Assembly (NCBI GenBank): GCA_027622975.1
Contig: JAQBVN010000010.1
Location: forward strand, 22,301-86,300
DNA from: Bacteroidota bacterium
Lineage (GTDB): Bacteria > Bacteroidota > Bacteroidia > Flavobacteriales_D > Sanyastnellaceae
Direction: 5' to 3'
Length of the DNA: 64,000 nucleotides
A model generated the notes under the pieces. The model did not search any database, was not told where the DNA came from, and saw nothing but the letters and a program-made list of their open reading frames with translations. Both the position numbers and the translations under genes were made by a program. Below, one piece after another: positions 18,676 through 27,652 of the stretch (position 1 is its first letter; every line of letters begins with the position of its first letter).

Positions 18676-19538
18676 CACGAGGACATCTTTGGCTTGTGGG
18701 AGCAGGGCCAGGAGATCCTGAGCTCATCACCCTGAAGGCCGCACGGGTATTGCAAGGAGCGGACGTTGTCTTGCACGACAGTTTGGTGCATCCCGACATT
18801 CTCAGGCATGCTCATCCCGAGGCGAATGTTCAATGCGTGGGGAAGCGTGCGGGTCGAGAAAGCACCCCCCAAGTGGTCATCCATGAACTCATCGCCGAGG
18901 CGGCTCAAGAGGGAAAACAAGTCGTTCGGCTCAAAGGCGGCGACCCCATGATGTTGGGGCGAGCCGGAGAAGAAATGGCCTTTGCTGACGAAGCTGGAAT
19001 TCCCTGGACGTATGTCCCTGGAATCAGTTCAGGGACCTCTTTGCCAGGACTGGCTGGCATCCCGCCCACCCTTCGCGGTGTGGCCTCCTCGGCATGGCTG
19101 GGAACCGCTACGGATCAACATGGACGTCTCACCTCTGATTTGGTCCAAGCCTTGAGCACCAACTCCACCTTGATCATCTTCATGGGACGACGTCGGATTC
19201 GGGACATTGCCTGGCATCTGGTCCATGGTGGTCGGGGCTCGATGCCCGTGGCCGTGATTTCTGAGGGAAGCTTGCCCGGCCAACAAACAGTCGTGCACGA
19301 TGCGGACACTTGGGTCTCATTGAAGAACCTGCCCACGCTGCCAGATCCTGCCCTCCTTGTGGTGGGAGAGGTGGTTCATCACCGCATCCAACACCAGTCC
19401 AATCAGGCCTTGATTCCAGAATCCCATCCACAGAAACACTCCCCCATCCGTCACTTTCCAACCTTTCAGCATGAACACGAAATTCCCCCTGTTCCTCAAA
19501 CCGGAAGCCGTCAAATTCAACGTCTTCGGAGGGTCTGA
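18672..19538 (+). CDS. cobA: Uroporphyrinogen-III C-methyltransferase
   Basis: The 288-residue enzyme transfers two methyl groups from SAM to uroporphyrinogen III, giving precorrin-2 for siroheme. The family motifs are present: LVGAGPGDPELITLKAARVL, DVVLHDSLV, VRLKGGDPMMLGRAGEE, YVPGISSG and IIFMGRR. About 30 residues at the end (from SHPQKHSP on) lie beyond the normal SUMT fold and overlap the next gene by 68 bp, an unusually long overlap. It is the single-function form, without the CysG N-terminal half, which is encoded by the next gene. Confidence 0.93.
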   Translation: MTRGHLWLVGAGPGDPELITLKAARVLQGADVVLHDSLVHPDILRHAHPEANVQCVGKRAGRESTPQVVIHELIAEAAQEGKQVVRLKGGDPMMLGRAGEEMAFADEAGIPWTYVPGISSGTSLPGLAGIPPTLRGVASSAWLGTATDQHGRLTSDLVQALSTNSTLIIFMGRRRIRDIAWHLVHGGRGSMPVAVISEGSLPGQQTVVHDADTWVSLKNLPTLPDPALLVVGEVVHHRIQHQSNQALIPESHPQKHSPIRHFPTFQHEHEIPPVPQTGSRQIQRLRRV

Positions 19539-20046
19539 AATCGCCGAAGAAAAACTTCATTTCTTGCTCAAAAGCAGTCCACAGGCACAAATCCAGGTGT
19601 TTGCGGCATCCTTCTCTAAGCCTGTTCTCTCGCTCGCGCACAATCACCCAAACGTCCGACTCGTGAAGCGTTGGCGTGCATGGCCTTGGGATTTGGGACG
19701 AGGTGAAATCAGCATCGTCGCCACGGTGGTGGCACGCGAGGTTCTCTGGAATCAACGCGTGTGCCGATGGCGAGGTCACCTGCTCAATGTGGCGGATGTG
19801 CCTGACCAATGTGACTTCTACATGGGTGGAATTGTCACCAAAGGCCCCTTGAAGTTAGCCATCAGTACGGACGGCAAGGCCCCCATTTTGGCCAAGCGAA
19901 TGCGCGAATGGCTCGAAGACGTCCTTCCTGAAGATGTGGAGGCTTGCATCCATGAGGTTGAAGCCTTACGCCGTGAATTGCGTGGAGACTTCGCCCAAAA
20001 ACAAGCGACCCTTCGCGCCCTGACTAGGCACTTTCGTGCGTCATGA
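19471..20046 (+). CDS. Precorrin-2 dehydrogenase/sirohydrochlorin ferrochelatase
   Basis: The 191-residue protein corresponds to the N-terminal half of CysG (Met8/SirC type), which oxidises precorrin-2 with NAD and inserts iron to give siroheme. FPLFLKPEAVKFNVFGGSEI is the start of the NAD-binding fold, though the usual GGGxVA loop is less regular here (FGGSEIAEEK). LLNVADVPDQCDFYMGGIVT, LAISTDGKAPILAKRMREWL and the helical C-terminus are diagnostic. It starts inside the SUMT gene and closes the operon, supplying the cofactor of the reductase two genes upstream. Confidence 0.9.
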   Translation: MNTKFPLFLKPEAVKFNVFGGSEIAEEKLHFLLKSSPQAQIQVFAASFSKPVLSLAHNHPNVRLVKRWRAWPWDLGRGEISIVATVVAREVLWNQRVCRWRGHLLNVADVPDQCDFYMGGIVTKGPLKLAISTDGKAPILAKRMREWLEDVLPEDVEACIHEVEALRRELRGDFAQKQATLRALTRHFRAS

Positions 20047-20086
20047 AGGGTGAACGCTCGTCCAGCCATCAGACCGCTCCGGGCTG

Positions 20087-20962
20087 TCATTCAGGCCATG
20101 CAATGCGCATTTCCAACCTGGTAAGAGGCCAGTCGCTGTCGTCCGTGGGTGTGGCCGCGAGTTTGTCCACAGCTTCCATCCCCGAGACAACACGGCCAAA
20201 CACAGTGTGCTCACCATCCAAATGGGGAGTCCCACCTTCTTCACGGTACATGCGTCTTTGATCTTCGGAGTAAGACCACCCCCGATCGCGCTCCAACCTC
20301 GCCAGCTCCTTCTCTCCCACGTTCCTCCCTGTCACGATGTAAAAATCGTAGGCAGAAGAACGCTTGTCCGGATTGTCCGAGTAGCTGCGAGACATGGCCA
20401 AGGCTCCACGAACGTGGATGTGATTGTCGTCCAATTCCGCAGGCAAGGTGTGCCGTCCGATCAGGAATCTCAACTGCTGGGGGCGCTCCTCCTCGCTGTT
20501 TCCACCCTGCACCACAAAATCAGGAACAACTCGTGTCAACTCGGTGGGGTCATAATAACCTCGGTACACCTTGTACAGAAAATTGGCCCTGTGAATGGGA
20601 ACATCGTCGAAGAGTTGAATCTCCACTGGACCGAATTCCGTCATGATGCGAAGGTTGCTCAGTGCTTGTTTGGCGCCCCATTCCGTCAAAAACGCTTCTG
20701 AATTTTCATCAGTCAAGGTGGGAAACTCCGAGGAGACCAAACGGCGAATGCGTTCATCCACCTCGTCCGGTGACACCTGGGGTTCTTGAGGCGCTCCACC
20801 CCCTTGAACGACAGCAGGCCCCGTGTTTGGCAAATCCTGTTCCTCCCCAGAACCGCATCCCGACAAGGCGCACCCCAAGACCATCATCACGACCGTTGTC
20901 ATCACGACGGCATGCCAAGGCTCAATGGCCGAGCACCTTCCCCTGCATTCCAATTTCCTCAT
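20087..20962 (-). CDS. Cyclophilin-type peptidyl-prolyl isomerase, lipoprotein
   Basis: The 291-residue protein has a lipoprotein signal (VVMMVLGCALSGC, lipid cysteine about residue 36) and a cyclophilin domain: RIMTEFGPVEIQLFDDVPIH, ANFLYKVYRGYYDPTELTRV, FVVQGGNS, GALAMSRSYSDNPDKRSSAYDF and HTVFGRVVSGMEAVDKL. Bacteroidota use such exported isomerases to fold envelope proteins. An insert of about 30 residues (GEKELARLERDRGWSYSEDQ) lies before the HTVFGRV strand. The active-site arginine and phenylalanine are not in the standard context, so activity may be weak. Confidence 0.88.
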   Translation of the reverse strand: MRKLECRGRCSAIEPWHAVVMTTVVMMVLGCALSGCGSGEEQDLPNTGPAVVQGGGAPQEPQVSPDEVDERIRRLVSSEFPTLTDENSEAFLTEWGAKQALSNLRIMTEFGPVEIQLFDDVPIHRANFLYKVYRGYYDPTELTRVVPDFVVQGGNSEEERPQQLRFLIGRHTLPAELDDNHIHVRGALAMSRSYSDNPDKRSSAYDFYIVTGRNVGEKELARLERDRGWSYSEDQRRMYREEGGTPHLDGEHTVFGRVVSGMEAVDKLAATPTDDSDWPLTRLEMRIAWPE

Positions 20963-20966
20963 GCCC

Positions 20967-20974
20967 CAAACTTA
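20967..20974 (-). promoter_or_regulatory. -7 promoter box TAAGTTTG
   Basis: On the minus strand this reads TAAGTTTG, an exact TAnnTTTG, four bases (GGGC) before the cyclophilin ATG. Confidence 0.6.
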
Positions 20975-21049
20975 CCTCCCATGCATGGATTTTGCCCTTT
21001 GTGAATCTCTCCGTACATCCATTGAGGTGTGCCTCGCCATCTTCGCACC

Positions 21050-22408
21050 ATGCAGTTTGCCATTGTAGACATTGAAACAACGGGAAGCACGCGCAAAGAA
21101 TGTGGCATTACCGAGATTGCCGTGGTCATCACAGACGGCAAGAATGTCCTGAATCAATGGTCCTCTTTGATCAACCCCATGGAGCCCATCCCCCCGCGCA
21201 TCGTGGCTTTGACCGGCATCAATGACGCCATGGTTGAGGCGGCACCGAAGTTTGAAGAGGTGGCTCTCAGCCTGCATGCATTGCTGGCAGATTCCATCTT
21301 CGTGGCTCACAATGTGGGCTTTGATTATGCTTTCATTCGAGGTCATTATGAGGCCATAGGTATGCCGTTTCAGAGGCCCAAACTCTGCACCGTACGACTT
21401 GCCCGCAAGGCCATTCCGGGTCTGCCCCGCTACGCACTTGGTGCCCTGTGTGACTCGCTTGGCATTTCTCACACCAACCGACATCGCGCCATGGGAGATG
21501 CCATGGCCACCGCCGAGCTTTTTCATCGCATGTTCATGACTCCGCGTGGGGCCTTGGCCATTGACGAAGCGCTGAAACGAGGCACGCGAGAACATTGGAT
21601 GCCTCAACACGTCGATTCTGCTGAATTTGATGGCATTCCAAATGAACCTGGGGTGTATTGGTTTTTGGACGGCCAAGGGCGCCCCTTGTACATCGGGATG
21701 AGCGTGCACATGCAGCAGCGAGTGAGGAGCCATTTCTCTGGGACTACGGCCTCCTACAAACGCCAAACACTCATGCGCGAGATGCGCAGTTTACGCCATG
21801 AATTGGCAGGGTCGGAATGGATGGCTGCGGTCATCGAAGATGTTCGAATTCGATCGCACTGGCCTCCGTTGAACCGTGCACAAAAACAGCCCGCAGCCTA
21901 CCGGACCGTCATCCATTACATCGACCGCAAAGGATTCCATCGCTTGGCCATTCGAACCCAACGAAGCTCAAGGGATGCCATTCGAACCTTTCACAGCGAA
22001 GCAAGCGCACGCGCTTGGCTTTTTGAGCAAGCGCGATCACATCAACTCATCCCAGAGATGCTCGGACTTGGCACCCTTGGCGGCGAAATCGATGTAACTC
22101 TGGAGGAACATCAAGTTCGCTTTGCACAGGCTTTGGAGTCTTGGAAACGAGGGGTCTCGGGATGGTTCATCCTGCCTGGCCGTTCCAACGATGAACGGGG
22201 AATCATTCGGGTGTCCCAAGGCCACGTCAGCGGGTTTGGATTTGTCGAGGCTGTGGATCTTCACGGAGACTTCGCATCCACAGAAGGACGGATTCAATTG
22301 GATGCCCTCAGTGAGAACCTTGAGCCTGTCGCACCATCCTCAACCTTGGATGCACGCCTGCGAGATGCATTGGAAAGTCATCCTTGGATTCCAGATGAGC
22401 GGAACTGA
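21050..22408 (+). CDS. DnaQ-family exonuclease fused to a GIY-YIG nuclease
   Basis: The 452-residue protein begins with a DEDDh 3'-5' exonuclease: FAIVDIETTGSTRKE, FVAHNVGFDYAFIRGHYE and TNRHRAMGDAMATAELF. It continues with a UvrC-type GIY-YIG domain: GVYWFLDGQGRPLYIGMSVH then QRVRSHF. The rest is a mixed region of unknown function. This two-nuclease protein is common in Bacteroidota and resembles a Cho/epsilon fusion; a role in DNA repair is inferred. The ATG at 21050, four bases after CATCTTCG, gives a normal N-terminus (MQFAIVDIETTG) and is preferred to the longer frame from 21029. Confidence 0.9.
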   Translation: MQFAIVDIETTGSTRKECGITEIAVVITDGKNVLNQWSSLINPMEPIPPRIVALTGINDAMVEAAPKFEEVALSLHALLADSIFVAHNVGFDYAFIRGHYEAIGMPFQRPKLCTVRLARKAIPGLPRYALGALCDSLGISHTNRHRAMGDAMATAELFHRMFMTPRGALAIDEALKRGTREHWMPQHVDSAEFDGIPNEPGVYWFLDGQGRPLYIGMSVHMQQRVRSHFSGTTASYKRQTLMREMRSLRHELAGSEWMAAVIEDVRIRSHWPPLNRAQKQPAAYRTVIHYIDRKGFHRLAIRTQRSSRDAIRTFHSEASARAWLFEQARSHQLIPEMLGLGTLGGEIDVTLEEHQVRFAQALESWKRGVSGWFILPGRSNDERGIIRVSQGHVSGFGFVEAVDLHGDFASTEGRIQLDALSENLEPVAPSSTLDARLRDALESHPWIPDERN

Positions 22409-22541
22409 CAACAGTCAGCATCCCTCGCCTTCAGTTACGAAGGAAGTCTGTCGGTCCCAGCTTCGTTGTCATTGGGGCAAAAGCTGCTGAATAGCTCAAA
22501 ATACGCCGCACCACCTCGGGCCGAGGCAAGTTGGTTGAAGC

Positions 22542-22565
22542 GTGGTCAGGGCGGTGGTCAGGGCA
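22542..22565. repeat. 12-bp tandem duplication
   Basis: GTGGTCAGGGCG is followed by GTGGTCAGGGCA, 11 of 12 identical. Confidence 0.85.
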
Positions 22566-22634
22566 AGAAAGTGCTGGAGAGAAGAGTGAATTCATACACG
22601 TTGGGCGTTGGATGTTCATCCCTGAAACGACGAA

Positions 22635-22656
22635 AGGTGCACGCTATTGTGCACCT
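22635..22656. repeat. Inverted repeat AGGTGCAC/GTGCACCT
   Basis: Two perfect 8-bp arms with a six-base loop lie between the exonuclease and sigma-factor genes. The T-rich stretch lies on the wrong side for a terminator on either strand, so an operator or a structural element is possible. Confidence 0.6.
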
Positions 22657-22755
22657 TCGAAAAAAAGTTGGTTGGCGGATTGCAACAGGCCATGGGTCTG
22701 CGCCTGCCTCCTCGATTGGAGACCAGCGAGCACCCTGCGGAGGCCGGGGGGGAGA

Positions 22756-23340
22756 TCAATGCGCGGTCAACACCACCTCTCCGTTTTCCACCATGCGGCG
22801 CAGGTTGATGAGCGCATAACGCATGCGCCCCAAAGCGGTGTTGATGCTGACATCAGTTTCTTCAGCAATCTCCTTGAAACTCAAATTGTGTTCCATCCTC
22901 ATTCGAACGACCTCTTGCTGCTCAGGAGGAAGCATAGGAACCAATTGTTGCAATTCAGACAGGATGTCTTGTTGCACCAATCTCTCCTCCACGGTGCATT
23001 CGTCACCGGAGATGGTATCAAAAATGTCAAACTCCTCGGTGGGACGCACCATGCGCACCTTGCGGTTGCGACGGAAATAATCAATGGCTGAGTTGTGCGC
23101 AATACGCAAAACCCAAGGGCCAAACTTCCCCTCTTCCACATACTTTCCCGTTTTCAGCACCTGGACCACTTTGATCCACACGTCCTGAAACAAGTCGTTG
23201 GCGACTTCACTGTCCCTGACAATGAATTGGATTTTGGTGAACACCGCGTGCTGGTAGCGGTTTAACAACGATTCAAAGGCACGTTCATCACCTACCCTGT
23301 AGGCATGAATGAGTTCTCGATCTGTGAGGGATGCACGCAT
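22756..23340 (-). CDS. ECF-type RNA polymerase sigma factor
   Basis: The 194-residue protein has regions 2 and 4 of sigma-70 and no region 1 or 3, as ECF factors do. Region 2: AFESLLNRYQHAVFTKI and VANDLFQDVWIKVVQVLK, then GKFGPWVLRIAHNSAIDYFRR. Region 4: MLPPEQQEVVRMRMEHNLSF and EIAEETDVSINTALGRMRYA, the DNA-recognition helix. No anti-sigma gene is adjacent, which fits the Bacteroidota RpoE-like group without a linked regulator. Its targets are not visible from sequence. No clear promoter box precedes it. Confidence 0.93.
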   Translation of the reverse strand: MRASLTDRELIHAYRVGDERAFESLLNRYQHAVFTKIQFIVRDSEVANDLFQDVWIKVVQVLKTGKYVEEGKFGPWVLRIAHNSAIDYFRRNRKVRMVRPTEEFDIFDTISGDECTVEERLVQQDILSELQQLVPMLPPEQQEVVRMRMEHNLSFKEIAEETDVSINTALGRMRYALINLRRMVENGEVVLTAH

Positions 23341-23500
23341 AACACAACTCTTTGAAGTTCATTGCCTGTATTCGGGACGTTCCCGCTTTCAGGCCCATGA
23401 TGGAAGACAAGAGTCGAATGTTTCGATGCGTGTGAGTTAGATGTTTGACCTAAACGATGACCTAAGATACTCTTTTCAACTGACGTGACCAAACCTCAGG

Positions 23501-23508
23501 TACCTTCG
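23501..23508 (+). promoter_or_regulatory. -7 promoter box TACCTTCG for uvrA
   Basis: TACCTTCG precedes the uvrA ATG by 17 bases, so this transcript would have a short leader, unlike those with a 4-base gap. Confidence 0.5.
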
Positions 23509-23525
23509 AGGTGTTAAAAACTGCA

Positions 23526-26318
23526 ATGAGCATTCGCATTCAAGGAGCACGGGTACACAACCTCAAAGGCGTGGACGTGGAGATCCCCAAGGAACAGCTG
23601 ACCGTTGTGACGGGGCTCAGTGGGTCTGGCAAAAGTTCGCTTGCCTTTGACACCCTGTATGCTGAGGGGCAACGTCGCTATGTGGAAAGTTTGAGCAGTT
23701 ATGCGAGGCAGTTTCTCGGGCGATTGGACAAACCCGATGTCGACAGAATCGACGGCCTGTCCCCTGCTGTTGCGATCGAACAGCGGTCGGCGACTGGCGG
23801 ACCCAGAAGCACCGTAGGCACGCGCACAGAAATTCATGACCATCTTCGGATGCTCTTTGCCCGCATTGGAGAAACGCGCTCACCTGTGAGTGGTGAAGCC
23901 GTCAAGAAAGACAGCCCTGAAGATGTGGTGAAGGCCCTTGCGGGCACAGAGTCCTCGTTGACCTTGGTGGTGGCCCCTTGGTCCACCAGGACAGGCCGAA
24001 GCGACGAAGATGCTTTGCGCATTATCCAACAGCAAGGATTCACGAGGGTTTGGACTGGCTCCGAGGTTGTCCGAATCGAAGATGTTTTGACCCAAGACGT
24101 CAAAGGCGTCGTGGTCGATCGTTTTTCCGAAGACACCCTTCTCGAGGACCCAGGGCGCGTCGCGGACAGCGTGGAGACGGCGTTCTTTGAGGGGCAAGGG
24201 CGATGTTGGGTCATCACCACGAACGACCTCGAGCAAGCCGAAGTCAGGGAATTCAATGACCGCTTTGAGCGAGATGGTCTGACATTTCCAGAGCCTCATC
24301 CCGATTTGTTCAGCTTCAACAGCCCAGCAGGTGCTTGCACTCGATGCGAGGGCTATGGCCATGTTTTGGGAATTGATCCAGAAAAGGTCATTCCTGACCC
24401 GTCCAAGAGCATCTACGACCAGGCGGTGGCCCCATGGAGGGGTGAGCGAACGGGGCGTTGGCGTGAGCACCTCATCATGGGTGCGTCAGCAGCAGGCCTG
24501 CCCATTCATACTCCCTGGCACGACTTGAATCAAGCACAACAAGCGTTGGTTTGGAATGGATGTGAGCACTTCCGGGGAATCTCTGCCTTCTTTGCCCAGC
24601 TGGAAGCCAAGAGCTACAAAATCCAGAACCGCGTGATGATCAGCCGTTATCGCGGCAAGACGCTCTGCCCGTCGTGTGAAGGAACAAGGCTGGGAAAGGA
24701 TGCCCACAACGTCTTCATCCTCGATCACAACCTCCCCATGCTCCTGCGCATGCCCGTGAGTGAAATGTTGGTTACTGTCCGATCTTGGACTCTCAACAAG
24801 CTTCAACGAACCATCGCTGAAAGGCTCCTGTGGGAAATTGAATCCCGGCTCCAAAGCTTGGAAGATCTCGGTTTGGGATACCTGACCCTTTTGCGGAGCA
24901 GTCCCACATTGAGCGGGGGTGAATCTCAACGAATTGCCCTCAGCACATGCGTGGGAAGCAGCTTGGTCGGCAGCACCTACGTGCTCGATGAGCCAAGCAT
25001 TGGATTGCATCCCGAAGACACGTCACGCCTTATCGGGGTCCTGCAACGCCTTCGGAATCAGGGGAACACCGTGGTGGTGGTTGAGCACGACGACGACATC
25101 GTGCATGCCGCTGATCATCTCATCGACATGGGTCCATTGGCCGGCTCATTCGGAGGAGAAGTCGTATTCTCCGGAACGCACAAAGATTTCATCTCTCTGC
25201 CGGAGGATCACCCCTCCCTGTCTGCCGCCTATCGCACTGGTCGAATGTCCATTGCCGTGCCACAGCGTCGACGCATCCTTCACGACAAACTGAGCCTCCT
25301 TGGCGTCAGGGCGCACAATCTCCGTGGATTCGACATCGACATCCCGTTGCACGGCTTGGTGGCCGTTACAGGGGTCAGTGGTTCTGGGAAAAGCACCTTG
25401 GTGACACAATTGCTGGTGCCCGCCATGCAGGCTGAATTGGAGGGATTTGGAGGTAATTACAAAGGTTTTCGCGCCCTTTCTGGTGACGTAAAAAGCGTGG
25501 CTCACCTCGAATTTGTGGACCAAAATCCCTTGGGAAAAAGCTCGCGATCCAATCCCGTAACCTACGTCAAGGCATTCGACGAAATCCGCAACCTGTTGGC
25601 TGACACTGCCCATGCCAAAGCAAGAGCACTCAAACCTTCTCACTTCAGTTTCAATGTGGCGGGTGGCCGCTGTGAGACCTGCGAAGGCGAAGGACAAGTG
25701 ACTGTGGGCATGCAATTCATGGCAGATTTGCACCTCACATGTGAAACGTGCGGGGGAAAACGATTCCAAGACCATATCCTTGAGGTGAATTACCAAGGCA
25801 AGAACGTGGCTGACATCTTGCGCATGACAGTCGACGATGCTTTGTTGTTTTTTGCGCCCTCTCCCGGCAAAAAGGCTCATGCCACCATTCGTCGATTGTT
25901 GGCCAAACTGCAACCGCTTGCGGATGTGGGTTTGGGCTATGTCACCCTTGGGCAAGGATCCAACACCCTCAGCGGAGGAGAAGCTCAAAGAATCAAACTT
26001 GCTGCCTTCCTTTCTCGGGGAGATCGCCAAGGCCACACTTTGTTTGTGTTTGATGAACCCACCACGGGGTTGCACGTTCATGATGTGGCCCAACTGCTCC
26101 GTTCTTTTGAAGCTTTGATTGCACAAGGACATTCAGTGATTGTGATTGAGCATCATTTGGACGTCATCAAATGCGCTGATTGGGTGATCGACCTCGGTCC
26201 GGGAGGCGGTATTCACGGCGGTAACCTCGTGCATGCTGGGACCCCTGAGTCCTTGGCCCAAAACCCAGATTCACTGACCGGCAAACACCTCGCCCCCAAA
26301 CTTGGCAACCGTTCATGA
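23526..26318 (+). CDS. uvrA: Excinuclease ABC subunit A
   Basis: The 930-residue protein is the damage-recognition ATPase of nucleotide excision repair. It has two ABC modules: Walker [10 protein letters not shown] (about residues 30-38) and GVSGSGKST (about 615), and signatures [10 protein letters not shown] and [10 protein letters not shown]. Zinc-binding pairs are visible in [18 protein letters not shown] and CETCEGEGQ...CETCGGKR. The extra CxxC pair that precedes FSFNS in enterobacterial UvrA is absent, as I recall for other Bacteroidota proteins. The ATG at 23526 starts [15 protein letters not shown]; upstream GTG 23511 is less likely. It overlaps msrB by four bases. Confidence 0.95.
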   Translation: MSIRIQGARVHNLKGVDVEIPKEQLTVVTGLSGSGKSSLAFDTLYAEGQRRYVESLSSYARQFLGRLDKPDVDRIDGLSPAVAIEQRSATGGPRSTVGTRTEIHDHLRMLFARIGETRSPVSGEAVKKDSPEDVVKALAGTESSLTLVVAPWSTRTGRSDEDALRIIQQQGFTRVWTGSEVVRIEDVLTQDVKGVVVDRFSEDTLLEDPGRVADSVETAFFEGQGRCWVITTNDLEQAEVREFNDRFERDGLTFPEPHPDLFSFNSPAGACTRCEGYGHVLGIDPEKVIPDPSKSIYDQAVAPWRGERTGRWREHLIMGASAAGLPIHTPWHDLNQAQQALVWNGCEHFRGISAFFAQLEAKSYKIQNRVMISRYRGKTLCPSCEGTRLGKDAHNVFILDHNLPMLLRMPVSEMLVTVRSWTLNKLQRTIAERLLWEIESRLQSLEDLGLGYLTLLRSSPTLSGGESQRIALSTCVGSSLVGSTYVLDEPSIGLHPEDTSRLIGVLQRLRNQGNTVVVVEHDDDIVHAADHLIDMGPLAGSFGGEVVFSGTHKDFISLPEDHPSLSAAYRTGRMSIAVPQRRRILHDKLSLLGVRAHNLRGFDIDIPLHGLVAVTGVSGSGKSTLVTQLLVPAMQAELEGFGGNYKGFRALSGDVKSVAHLEFVDQNPLGKSSRSNPVTYVKAFDEIRNLLADTAHAKARALKPSHFSFNVAGGRCETCEGEGQVTVGMQFMADLHLTCETCGGKRFQDHILEVNYQGKNVADILRMTVDDALLFFAPSPGKKAHATIRRLLAKLQPLADVGLGYVTLGQGSNTLSGGEAQRIKLAAFLSRGDRQGHTLFVFDEPTTGLHVHDVAQLLRSFEALIAQGHSVIVIEHHLDVIKCADWVIDLGPGGGIHGGNLVHAGTPESLAQNPDSLTGKHLAPKLGNRS

Positions 26319-26908
26319 CGTTCTCATCCAACCATCCCCAATCTAAGGGAATTCCCAGGCCACTTTCCTGGCTGGCAGGCCTGTGGGTGCTTGGCATCAC
26401 GGGTTGTGGCGCGCAGGTTCAACCCTCCGAAAACTCAAGCCCTGCAGCGGCCCGTGGAGACACCACAAGTTGGTGTGGCATCTTAAGTCCAGATGCCTAC
26501 CGTGTGTTGAGGCAGCAAGGAACAGAACCACGGTTTTCTGGCGAATTTTGGTTGCACGAGGAGGACGGCGTCTACATCTGCATGGGATGTGGAGCTCCCC
26601 TTTTTGACTCGGGAGCCAAATTCAAAAGCAACAGTGGATGGCCAAGTTTTTGGGCACCCGCTGATCATCAAGCCACCATGCTGCGAGAAGATGGGAGCCA
26701 TGGCATGCAACGGACAGAAATTGTATGTGCCACTTGTGACGGTCATTTGGGACACGTCTTTGAAGATGGGCCCCAACCCACGGGTTTGAGGTACTGCATC
26801 AACAGTGTGGCCCTTGACTTCATCCCGCGAGACAGTCTGCATCACCTTGCACCCTCCACGCCTGCCCCCATTCACAACACAGGCGCCCCATCGGAGCGCC
26901 CGCATTGA
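26315..26908 (+). CDS. msrB: Peptide-methionine (R)-S-oxide reductase, lipoprotein
   Basis: The 197-residue protein has a signal with lipobox-like GITGC near residue 31, then an MsrB domain: CGILSPDAYRVLRQQGTEP, the zinc pairs in YICMGCGAPLF and CATCDGHLGHVF, GWPSFWAP, and the catalytic cysteine in LRYCINSVAL (C161). It repairs methionine-R-sulfoxide in proteins, here in the periplasm or at the cell surface because of the lipid anchor. The start codon overlaps the uvrA stop (ATGA), placing it in one transcript with uvrA, so both could respond to oxidative damage. Confidence 0.93.
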   Translation: MTFSSNHPQSKGIPRPLSWLAGLWVLGITGCGAQVQPSENSSPAAARGDTTSWCGILSPDAYRVLRQQGTEPRFSGEFWLHEEDGVYICMGCGAPLFDSGAKFKSNSGWPSFWAPADHQATMLREDGSHGMQRTEIVCATCDGHLGHVFEDGPQPTGLRYCINSVALDFIPRDSLHHLAPSTPAPIHNTGAPSERPH

Positions 26909-26967
26909 TTGTCTTTCCGGGTTCACTCGATTCGAAAACCTCGGTTTGGTAGCGATTCTTCTTCCCT

Positions 26968-27591
26968 TCAGGGCTTTTTGCAGAAGAAGGTCAAACCCTC
27001 CGCTTGGATGACTTCCTGGCCTTGAATGACATTCCCCTCCATGTCGGTCACAGCTCTCGTTCGACCGTGGAGGTTGATCAGACCTTCAACTTCACCGGCA
27101 GTCGTCAATTGCATCAACAAGATGCGCTTGCTAGGCGGTGCCATGGCCTGGCGCTTGTCGGGTGTCACAAACCAAGCACCATCACGGGTCGACAAAGGTC
27201 CTCCCTGGTCAAAACTTGTGAAGTCCATGATGAATCCGGACACTGCATTCATGTAGTTGTCTTCGGCACCAATGGTCACCCACGAATCGTACAACAAGGA
27301 TGAATCATCCATGGTATCTATGCGCTGAATGTCCGCCGACAACGACCCCCCGCGAGGATGCTGGTAAAATGGCTTGGTGGAAGTGATGTTCAGAGGCGCA
27401 GAGGCTTCCCCAAAGACCGCATCGAGGATGTCTCCCTCATGTTCCATCACAGCATACACCCTGTAGGTGTCCCCAGGAACGAGCCCTTGGTTGTCGATGT
27501 AATCCACTTCGATGCGCACCACTTGTGCCGAAGCCATCGCTGCACACCCCATCATGGTCACAAATAACGAGTGCTTGAAGATTGTGTTCAT
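26968..27591 (-). CDS. Secreted protein, paralogue of the adhesin N-terminal domain
   Basis: The 207-residue protein has a signal peptide (MNTIFKHSLFVTMMGCAAMA, cut near SAQ) and a single domain: VRIEVDYIDNQG, DTYRVYAVMEHEGDILDAVFG, STKPFYQHPRGGSLSAD and SSLLYDSWVTIGAEDN. The same pattern (YEVDRVFY, YADVEYETDWIGELYAL, TTSCYNHPQASLSM, YDSFIGLGAL) occurs in the first 250 residues of the adhesin two genes upstream, so the two share a domain. It lacks a T9SS sorting signal. Its promoter may be TAATTTCG at 27634-27641. Function unknown; probably a surface or secreted partner of the adhesin system. Confidence 0.7.
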   Translation of the reverse strand: MNTIFKHSLFVTMMGCAAMASAQVVRIEVDYIDNQGLVPGDTYRVYAVMEHEGDILDAVFGEASAPLNITSTKPFYQHPRGGSLSADIQRIDTMDDSSLLYDSWVTIGAEDNYMNAVSGFIMDFTSFDQGGPLSTRDGAWFVTPDKRQAMAPPSKRILLMQLTTAGEVEGLINLHGRTRAVTDMEGNVIQGQEVIQAEGLTFFCKKP

Positions 27592-27633
27592 GTCATTTTG
27601 GTATTGTTCTGCGCCCTTCCTAAAGGCGCTCCT

Positions 27634-27641
27634 CGAAATTA
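27634..27641 (-). promoter_or_regulatory. -7 promoter box TAATTTCG
   Basis: On the minus strand TAATTTCG lies 42 bases before the start of the small secreted protein; a near-repeat (TATTTCG) precedes it. The leader would be about 35 nt. Confidence 0.45.
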
Positions 27642-27652
27642 CGAAATAGTCC

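Larger units (their letters stand above)
22409..22755. other. Intergenic stretch without a recognised gene
   Basis: About 350 bases separate the exonuclease gene from the sigma factor. I see no conserved coding frame or RNA. It contains a 12-bp tandem duplication and one perfect inverted repeat, listed separately. Confidence 0.6.

Noticed and set aside
22635..22656. Inverted repeat as a terminator
   Set aside because: On the plus strand A and not T follows the stem; on the minus strand the T run precedes it, so it cannot act as a standard terminator.
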